Shown in pieces: positions 56,250-64,000 of a stretch of DNA of 64,000 bases (position 1 is the stretch's first letter; each line of letters begins with the position of its first letter). Made by a program: the position numbers and the translations under genes. The stretch lies in NCBI GenBank assembly GCA_013339895.1, contig JABACO010000012.1, positions 2,280,558 to 2,344,557 on the forward strand, read 5' to 3'. The notes beneath the pieces are model-generated. The model was not told the DNA's origin. It ran no database searches and saw nothing but the letters and a program-made list of their open reading frames with translations. Source of the DNA: Ephydatia muelleri (lineage: Eukaryota; Porifera; Demospongiae; Spongillida; Spongillidae).

Positions 56250-56385
56250 AACCTACAATGCAGTTAAAGGGGGGGGGGGGGGGGGGGGGAGGGCTATTCT
56301 AGTATATTGACGGCATACCTTGCATCAAAGAGTGAATTCCTACAATGCAGTTAAAGGGGGGGGGGGGGGGGGGGGGCTATTCTAG
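56250..56385. repeat. Duplicated block with two 21-base poly-G tracts
   Basis: CTACAATGCAGTTAAA, a run of 21 G, and CTATTCTAG occur twice (G runs at 56269-56289 and 56356-56376), about 87 bases apart. Confidence 0.9.
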
Positions 56386-56924
56386 AAGAGAACCTTGGCA
56401 TGTTCCATCTCAGTCACCGAGCGTCGTTATCGTTTTTGAACACACGCGGTCGGTGTTCACCGTGCGTAAGTCAATAGCTGTCGAAGAACCAGAGGCGACA
56501 GTTCGCAACGACAGGCCACGTGATTTATGTCTACAATAAAGGTCAGAGGTGTTTGTCACTGCTAGTATGGCTTTTAGGTGTTGTCATGTACCAGTTGGTT
56601 CTAAAGGAGCTAGGTTCGTTGCTATGGGGCGACGCAACCACTTCAATATTTTGGGGCGTAGAGCAGACCGCCGTTGATAAAATATATATATTGTATCTGG
56701 TCCACGGGACAAACTATAAAGTGAGATTTGTAAGCGCTGCATGCAATGTACGGGATTCTCCTTTGTATACACATTTCGCGTGATAATATGAAATTCTCCT
56801 GTACAATTATATTATAACCCGTTTTAATAATGTCCGCGTGACAACTTCTACATAAATAAAACCACACGATATACACTTTGGATCAATAAATAGAATTTGG
56901 GTTGTGGTAAGACCTCAGTGCGGA
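56386..56924. other. Upstream region of the STELLO-like gene
   Basis: No certain exon. AATAAA-like motifs occur near 56534 and 56857. A short open frame ending at 56539 could be the tail of an upstream gene but has no recognisable domain. The sequence nearest 56925 would contain the promoter and 5' UTR of the gene that follows. Confidence 0.3.
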
Positions 56925-57471
56925 ATGGCGTCGGAACTTCGTTTCATAAAGTACCTCTTCCTTGTTGTCGTCATAGCCATGGCACTAGTGCTGCTATTGG
57001 CATCATGTTATTACTTTAATCCGTATCTGCCATCTGACGGTTCTGTCGTGAGACCAAATCTCTATGACACATCGTCGCGCAAGTGTTCCGGGGTTTCCAA
57101 ATGGGTGGTAACGACGTCCGGTGCAATAACGCCGCCAGAAGCTGTCCACGTGATTCTCAACTCAACAGAGGACTGGTGCGTACTGGTTCTCGGTCAAGTG
57201 GCAGGTCTCGAGTACGACTTCTCGTGGACTAACAGTTCAACACATGTGATATATTTCCCCCGCGAAGCACTGTCGCTTCTGCCGTATAAGTTAGCAACGC
57301 TAACGTCCCTCGATATAAAAAATATTGGTTACCTATACGCCATCGCCAACGGAGCAAGAGTGGTTTTGGATCTAGAAGATGGCATCGTCCCTATTCGAGT
57401 TGACCACACCTATCTCCCTCTGCAATCTGTCAAGAGAGAGTTTCCGTGTCCTAATCTCGAAGAGAAAGAAG
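56925..57471 (+). CDS. STELLO/DUF288-family membrane protein, first exon
   Basis: ATG at 56925 opens a 182-codon exon ending at a consensus donor (AAG|GTAAGT). Residues 8-30 (LFLVVVIAMALVLLLAS inside) are a single hydrophobic anchor, so a type II membrane protein is expected. The rest matches the start of the STELLO/DUF288 region: KWVVTTSGAITPPEAVHVIL, then WCVLVLGQVAG, THVIYFPREALSLLPY, and the family hallmark IKNIGYLYAIANGARVVLDL followed by the acidic pair in LEDG. Plant STELLO proteins act in the Golgi on cellulose synthase assembly; animal and protist relatives are largely uncharacterised, so no substrate is proposed. Later exons are not recognised. A piggyBac-like element begins 102 bp into the intron and an assembly gap follows at 61 kb, so the gene may be interrupted or extend past the window. 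Confidence 0.8.
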
Positions 57472-57813
57472 GTAAGTTACTACATAGATAGTAACGTAGA
57501 GGGATTGGAAAAGGCGCACGTGCGCCATACATTGGTATGTGGACACTCCGGGAAGCTGGTAATTGGTTGTTAATGAATAAGTTCCTAATATAACGCTAGG
57601 TGTACGTGATGGTTGCAATACCTTGTACGTGAAACAATATGGAGCAGCAATAATTACATATATGAAGCACTTATGCACATGTTTAGGCAGTCCACATCTT
57701 TTTCTGATGAATTAGATAACACATTCTTCCATTAGATACATGTAACACATTCATTCAACACTATCTATTTTGGTGATCCTATGTTACCTGGCTCATTCCA
57801 AACATGTCCATTA

Positions 57814-59079
57814 TTAGATGTACTTGGCAACACCATGCACCTGCTTAGTAGTCCGTATTGTGACTGTATCACTGTACTCCTGGCAAAACATCTTTGGAAA
57901 CTCTTTATGAGCAGTTTTAAGAATGCCAGAAAAGTAGGTTGAATGTTCCAAGAGAGCAGTACATGTGGCTACAGAAGCAAATGCACTGTCACCATGCACA
58001 ACATGCCCATGTCCATGCAGAAATTCAGTTAGACGAAGTATTAAAGCCACTGACTTGGGATAGATATTACAGTATTTCTTCTTTTCCATAGCTTCTTTTC
58101 CCACTTGTATCTCTATGAACAGCATATGCCTGTCAAAGCATCCTTGTATTCAACACCTATTCCCTCTGGTTTCCTGGAAAGATAAGGGATGCCTTCAGGA
58201 GTGTTTTTGAAAAATGGTATCCATTTACCCATTGATGGGTTTATTCCTCCTCTGAGAATAAGAGAAAGATCGTGACAGGTTTCTCAACTGGGATAGGTAT
58301 TTGAAGATCTGGCCTGGTGGTGAGCCTGTTCACACATGGGACTACATACAGCCATTTGTCGATGCATTTAATTCTTACAGGAGAAAGAGGTAGTCGTAGA
58401 TGAATCCATAGTTTGCTGTGCCAAACGTTTTTTATTCTTCCTTGTGAGTGAAGAGTTCAAGAATACCTAGGCATTGCCAATGCTCGTGTAAGTTAAATGG
58501 ACGGATATCATCTGGAAGGACAAATTGGTCCACTTTGGTGCATGATTCCAAAACTCTGTTGGCATCATATGATTCAGACATGCTTCCTCATCATGCCAGG
58601 TTGCATCTGCTAGGGCCTCTGACCATCGAATTTCGCGTTTCTTTGAATCGCCAACCATCTTTTGAATGCTGACATTCAGTCACTACACTATGCAATAATT
58701 CCCACTTCTGTCCGTGTGCTGAAAGAGGATCGGTAGTGACACCGGCACCGGATGAGTGAGCTTCAGAAGGATTTAGTTCATCATCTGCATCATTGTCCAG
58801 TACTGGTTCATCATGATTTTGTCTTTCTTCTTCATCAAACGCTGTAGGCCGGGTCTTTAGCTGCTGGTTTTGCGTATGCGGGATGGGATCGGTCGGTATT
58901 GAAGACTCTCCCATTTTTTTCCAGAAAGCAGCAACGTGTTCAGTTTCAAAATACTGATCTCCAATATGCCATTTCACGCTTCTAGTATTCTTTTTAGGTT
59001 TTGCAATTACCTCCCCTTGTATTTCTACATCCTTCCATCCCGTGCCATACGAGCATCTTTCAATCGCAATCTCTGACAT
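57814..59079 (-). pseudogene. piggyBac-type transposase (DDE_Tnp_1_7), broken
   Basis: The apparent start is MSEIAIERCSYGTGWKD at 59079. It is followed by KWHIGDQYFETEHVAAFWKK, an acidic linker with DNDADDELNPSE, then in shifted frame KKREIRWSEALADATWHDEE and MMPTEFWNH (58658-58467), INPSMGKWIPFF-like residues near 58230, and the C-terminal catalytic part IQVGKEAMEKKKYCNIYPKS, GHVVHGDSAFASVATCTALL, YFSGILKTAHKEFPKMF (58125-57814). The GDSAFASV block corresponds to the third-carboxylate region of piggyBac DDE domains (VVADSWFGS in relatives). The frame changes at least three times and no C-terminal cysteine-rich domain was seen, so it is inactive. The length is also below that of usual 550-600 residue transposases. 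Confidence 0.75.
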
Positions 59080-59213
59080 TTCACCACTACCTGTGCACCT
59101 GATTCTGGTAAAAGGATATCAGACCCACACTTGAAAGCCTGCTTCCACACACATGAAGATGCCATTTCAGACAACAAAATAGCAAGGGCTGTGGATAATC
59201 TACCCACAAAGAT

Positions 59214-59251
59214 CGCTAGGTAAACCTAGCGAACGCTAGGTTTACCTAGCG
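59214..59251. repeat. Perfect 38-bp palindrome at the piggyBac end
   Basis: CGCTAGGTAAACCTAGCG, AA, then its complement CGCTAGGTTTACCTAGCG; each arm is itself partly palindromic. It lies just inside the right terminus of the piggyBac-like element and may be a transposase-binding or hairpin structure. Confidence 0.9.
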
Positions 59252-59270
59252 TTAGGCACTTATTCATTAA

Positions 59271-61043
59271 CCGATTAGAAGCGGAAGATGCCAATTCGCG
59301 TCTGAACATAAATCTATTCAAAACGTGGTAGACGCCAATTGGTGTCCAGCTGGAAGCCACTTAATGATAAAGTACCTGTTTAGTTTTATGGATGTTGCGG
59401 ACAAATGTCTGTGGAGTACGATCAGGTTAGGCTGGCTGCCACTGGAATTAAGCTACATGTAATGCTGCTTTTTGTATGTGTAGAAACCATTACACACTTG
59501 TGCATAGCTCTACATGTATACATCAACTAATCTAAAACAGTACAGTACATGTATACATACATTTAGCCATGTGCAGAAGAGCATATTGTACGCATGCATG
59601 ACATTCATAAGTACAATTATACGTCACGAGGGCTGTTGCTTACTTACCTATACTGGCTGTAACCATGCCCTTATTCCCTTCATAAGTGTCTCATCTCACC
59701 GCGCGTAGGCAAAGCCATGAACACGTTGCTGTGCATGTTTGAATCTTCACTTGAACTAAATGTAATCAGCATAACCACAGTTGTGCGCTTGGCTGGAGCT
59801 CTGGCAGAGGTCATGTTGCCGATTGAAGCGCTATAGTGACCACGTGCACTTACAGTGTCAAAAACATTATTCACCTACTTCACTGTTTCACACATATGAT
59901 TCCAAAGTGAGGCTACTGTAGGCAGTTTGATGGATGACTGACTGTGTACTTTCTGTCGCTATAAAGTCACATGCATATAAAAGTGCTCATTCATTAGAAA
60001 TCGGGACTCGTGAAAGTGTTTTCTTCAACGAACAAAGATGTCTGGTGGTCCTCATAAACGTGTGTCATCCACCTACAGTTGCCTCAAATACCATTGCACA
60101 TCTTCCATTTTTTCCACTGTTGATAAATTGGTGTCCCTTCAAGTGCGTCTTGAGTCACTGAACAGACTCCGGGTACTGTTTGTGTATATCGGCATAACTG
60201 AATAATGGGTTTATTTGTAGTTTTTATGACTACATTTTTCAGCTGGTTTTTATAACTATATTTTTCAGGCAGGCATATGGTTCCCACAAGTTTCGCTTCT
60301 TGTATTCTTGAAACTGTATGATGATGGAAGAGTCAGTTTCACCTCCAGCTACATGATGATGTGTCTTTAAAACGACATGCATGTTTCTATAGCAGTATCT
60401 GCGGACAATGATATGCTATTGTACTGAATGGTAGTGTTTAATGCTGCTTGTAGGTCATCTGAATATTATGGAGAATTTAGCGTACGTGGCTCAAGTATCA
60501 AATACTAACACCAGCACATGTACATACAAATCTAGGGAACCAGCCATTTATCCACAATGTCCGGACACCAGAACTTCACGGATTGCACGGATTGCACCCG
60601 TTGATTGGTGTTGATTGCTGTCATTTCCAATCCCTTCTACTTTACTATCTATGGTTTCTACAATGACGTTTACCTTGGCGGGGCGGGGCACAGAGTGAGC
60701 ATTGCACATCACCTAATGAATCTCCCACACACCAGTACAATATATGGGACAGTTCCCGAGACATTGATACCATGGATATATTTATGGAACAAGACAAATC
60801 ACGAAAAAAATTGCCACTAATATCAACGGGATCGTTCCGCGAATAGGACCTAGCGCATAGTAAACGCAATTATAAACTTTCCATTTCATACATGTAAATG
60901 GGATCATTTCCGCGAAAAGGGCATGATTTTTCAAGATTTATATTCCTGAAGAATGAAACATCCTCTACACACGCACAGCGATTCTCAAGTTATGCAGTAC
61001 TTCTCATGGAGTTGTAAGGTACTGAATGTTTAATTAGCCATAC
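59271..61043. other. No supported gene before the gap
   Basis: Unique AT-rich sequence, presumably intron or flank of the STELLO-like gene. Frames are short; none has a recognisable domain with splice sites. Confidence 0.4.
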
Positions 61044-62043
61044 NNNNNNNNNNNNNNNNNNNNNNNNNNNNNNNNNNNNNNNNNNNNNNNNNNNNNNNNN
61101 NNNNNNNNNNNNNNNNNNNNNNNNNNNNNNNNNNNNNNNNNNNNNNNNNNNNNNNNNNNNNNNNNNNNNNNNNNNNNNNNNNNNNNNNNNNNNNNNNNNN
61201 NNNNNNNNNNNNNNNNNNNNNNNNNNNNNNNNNNNNNNNNNNNNNNNNNNNNNNNNNNNNNNNNNNNNNNNNNNNNNNNNNNNNNNNNNNNNNNNNNNNN
61301 NNNNNNNNNNNNNNNNNNNNNNNNNNNNNNNNNNNNNNNNNNNNNNNNNNNNNNNNNNNNNNNNNNNNNNNNNNNNNNNNNNNNNNNNNNNNNNNNNNNN
61401 NNNNNNNNNNNNNNNNNNNNNNNNNNNNNNNNNNNNNNNNNNNNNNNNNNNNNNNNNNNNNNNNNNNNNNNNNNNNNNNNNNNNNNNNNNNNNNNNNNNN
61501 NNNNNNNNNNNNNNNNNNNNNNNNNNNNNNNNNNNNNNNNNNNNNNNNNNNNNNNNNNNNNNNNNNNNNNNNNNNNNNNNNNNNNNNNNNNNNNNNNNNN
61601 NNNNNNNNNNNNNNNNNNNNNNNNNNNNNNNNNNNNNNNNNNNNNNNNNNNNNNNNNNNNNNNNNNNNNNNNNNNNNNNNNNNNNNNNNNNNNNNNNNNN
61701 NNNNNNNNNNNNNNNNNNNNNNNNNNNNNNNNNNNNNNNNNNNNNNNNNNNNNNNNNNNNNNNNNNNNNNNNNNNNNNNNNNNNNNNNNNNNNNNNNNNN
61801 NNNNNNNNNNNNNNNNNNNNNNNNNNNNNNNNNNNNNNNNNNNNNNNNNNNNNNNNNNNNNNNNNNNNNNNNNNNNNNNNNNNNNNNNNNNNNNNNNNNN
61901 NNNNNNNNNNNNNNNNNNNNNNNNNNNNNNNNNNNNNNNNNNNNNNNNNNNNNNNNNNNNNNNNNNNNNNNNNNNNNNNNNNNNNNNNNNNNNNNNNNNN
62001 NNNNNNNNNNNNNNNNNNNNNNNNNNNNNNNNNNNNNNNNNNN
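61044..62043. other. Assembly gap, exactly 1000 N
   Basis: A run of exactly 1,000 N, a placeholder for a gap of unknown size. The frame called across it is meaningless. Confidence 1.
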
Positions 62044-64000
62044 CTGTCTAATTTAGGCAACACCAAACATACCCACGAGCTAAACCCTTCATTTGTTCAT
62101 ACCCCAATGGACCTCGTGTAACTCCTGCAGGATATTTGCTCTCCTTGAGGGTGGTATCACAACTCTTGCTCCCCACAACACGACCATCCAAAACACTAAG
62201 TTCTAACTTTAGTCACAGTACGGATTAGTTTGAACTCCTCTGCTAAGTTGTACTGGGCCATCCTGTCAAAAGAAATTGTCTCACCCGGGGACAGTGTAGG
62301 ATCCTTAATCCGTCCACTCCGATTTTGATTGGCTGTTGTGGCTGAGGAGTTTAGCAGATCGATCAACCCACCAATCACCTGGGTCTGTTGAGCTTTGCAT
62401 CACTGGTAGGGACACGGCAACCTACTGAGTGCATCAGCGTACGTGTGTTATGCCTTCCTTGTACTTAATGGTGTGTATTGATAGCCAGAAAGCGTCAAAG
62501 CCCACCGTTGTACCCTAGCTGAAGCCATTGGTGGAATAGCATTTTTTTCTCACCAAGAATGTATAATTAATGGCTTAGTCTGACACAATAGTGAAGATTC
62601 TTCCATACACATATTGATGGAATTTAGTAACTCCATCAAATCTGATGGCCAAGGCTTCTTGTGAGCTGCGAGTACCCTTTTTCAGCAGCTGTCATTGATC
62701 GTGATGCGAACGCATGGGTTTTTCTGACCCATCAGACATCACAGTGATAACCAAGCACCCACTCCGTATGAGGATGCGTCACATGCTAACGCAAGGCTTG
62801 TTCCCATCATAATGAACCAATAGAGCCGATGCTGAAGCATCTTTTAGCTCTGAGGAAAGCTTCCTATTGCTCTTTACCCATACCCATCTCTTCTTTCGTA
62901 CAGTAGATACAGTGGTGCCAACGGGATGATACGTTGGGTAGAACTTAGAATAGTAATTAAGGAGTCCCAATAGAAATGATTCAGCACTGTTACGCTGTAG
63001 GTACAGGTGCATTGTGGAATTGCTGACCTTCTCTTCAGTAGGGTGCAATCCCTCCCTGTCGATTCTATGCCCTAAAAACTAACACTAGGTAGCATAAATG
63101 CACACTTAGCCGGTTGAGTCGTAAGCCGCTCCCTCGAGTTACAAAGCAGACACTATCCAGATTAGCCAAATGTTCGTCGGTTTGAAGACCCTGTAACCAA
63201 TATGCATCGAAGTACACACATGTACGCTGACCCTGTAGGGGGTTTCCATCGTACGTTGGAAAATTGCTGGAGCCGATGCTATACCAAATGCAATCTGTTT
63301 ACATAAAAAGCCCTTGGTGAGTGTTAATGGTGGTATAAGGCCTAGATGCTCATCTAGAACAATTGCTGATATGCACTTGACAAATCTATTTTGGAAACTT
63401 TTCACCTCCTCGTAAAACGGAAGTCGAGCCTATTGCTGATTTTGTAGCGGCATTGCGAGCATTGTCGGAACATTGCAGAAGTTTGGCATGTCGTTGGAGG
63501 GGATTGTTTAAGGGACCGCTTTGGCTGTGTGCGGGATTAAACAACCCTTCAATACAGCGAAGGTATGGCGAAGGGGGTCTGACGTTCAAGAAAGCATTAG
63601 AGTTGTCTTTAACGGTTGTCTTTCAGTTTAGCCCAACCTACTTAATATTCATTGGAGTTAATTGTCAATAATTAACACCAATCAACAGATATTCGCTATT
63701 GAACATTTCACGTATTACGTAACGTTGTCATGGCAGAACTTAATATTCATACATACAATACATATCAATTACACGGGGTACTGTTCGGCTATGTGCTTTA
63801 AAATATGGCCAAAAGCTACGGGACCACCGAACTTTCGCCGCCACATGTATTCAGCAGATAAGTGGCGAACAGCTTCGAATTTATAGTCCGTTCCTTGCGC
63901 ATCATCCGTTTTGATGACCACATGCCTTCTACTCCTGGTGTGGCGCCAGTCAGAGGATCCACAAAATGTAGCGAGTTGATTTACTGTCAGGTGTACGGTG
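62044..64000 (-). mobile_element. Error-rich second copy of gypsy pol / gag-like / Merlin region
   Basis: Collinear with about 24862-26837: integrase/RNase H/RT of the gypsy element on the minus strand, the same junction to a plus-strand gag-like fragment near 63405, and the same Merlin left end at about 63610 to the window edge. It differs mainly by many scattered one- or two-base length differences. Shared junctions mean it derives from the same rearranged locus. Treated as a fossil or assembly copy, not as an independent element. Confidence 0.9.

Larger units (their letters stand above)
57574..59266 (-). mobile_element. piggyBac-like DNA transposon with TTAA duplication
   Basis: TTAA lies at 57570-57573 and 59267-59270. 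The inner ends are inverted: TGAATAAGTTCCTAATATAA at the left, and the complement of TGAATAAGTGCCTAACGCTA at the right. GCTAGGT follows in both. Length 1,693 bp, minus-strand transposase inside. The TTAA target is the piggyBac hallmark, although these termini do not start with the usual CCC. The element sits in the first intron of the STELLO-like gene. Confidence 0.85.

Noticed and set aside
60990-62066. 358-codon frame across 61-62 kb
   Set aside because: Almost entirely N; an artefact of the assembly gap.
1-64000. tRNA or rRNA genes
   Set aside because: No cloverleaf with A and B boxes and no rRNA-like sequence was recognised by eye; a covariance-model search was not possible.

Overview
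The window is a transposon-rich stretch of an animal genome. It carries TTAGGG-type interstitial telomere repeat, short spliceosomal introns (for example 56 bp in the kinase fragment), long ATGT microsatellites and many families of nested mobile elements. The mix of element types (LINEs with C2H2 fingers, EnSpm/CACTA with a tnp2 transposase, piggyBac, Merlin, Mag-like Ty3/gypsy) fits a marine invertebrate, perhaps a sponge. That assignment is an inference, and no rRNA or mitochondrial marker is present to test it.

Host-like genes are few: a two-exon fragment of a protein kinase (7996-8467), a single-exon type II membrane glycosyltransferase of family 92 (9014-10321), the first exon of a STELLO/DUF288 type II membrane protein (56925-57471), and isolated candidate exons at 5991-6173 and 31536-31805.

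Layout. 1-4870: minus-strand Ty3/gypsy element running off the left edge. 4871-8999: sparse host DNA with a fold-back element, a 190-bp tandem duplication, the kinase fragment and a long-TIR MITE ending 14 bp before the GT92 start codon. 10456-12282: 5' part of a LINE ORF, split by a small TIR element that carries the start of a RecQ-like helicase. 12283-16908: a second RecQ start and a broken minus-strand gene (coiled coil, DDE-like motifs, PHD finger), read here as parts of one DNA-transposon lineage. 18.6-29.3 kb: ATGT arrays alternating with two LINE copies, and a gypsy element inserted in one array and itself carrying a Merlin transposon. 29.8-38.1 kb: minisatellite, CA-rich duplications, a hAT remnant and a mariner-like remnant. 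38.4-56.2 kb: the best candidate for a composite system. It is read as one EnSpm/CACTA element with AAGATCTTG-type subterminal arrays at both ends, a leftward BEN-domain gene and a rightward tnp2 transposase gene. A 4.9-kb gypsy element sits in an intron of the tnp2 gene, and a second, intact-looking gypsy sits inside the first. 56.9-59.3 kb: STELLO exon 1, followed closely by a piggyBac-like element with TTAA target duplication. 61044-62043: a 1000-N assembly gap. 62044-64000: an error-rich second copy of 24.86-26.84 kb, probably unpolished sequence of the same locus.

The history can be ordered from target duplications: EnSpm, then outer gypsy (CCTG duplication), then inner gypsy (CTACC duplication, LTRs identical by eye). 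Separately, an ATGT array was entered by a gypsy (GTATG duplication), whose gag-like part was entered by Merlin (TTGTCTTTA duplication). All calls come from reading the sequence by eye. Family names rest on recognised motifs and no database search was run.
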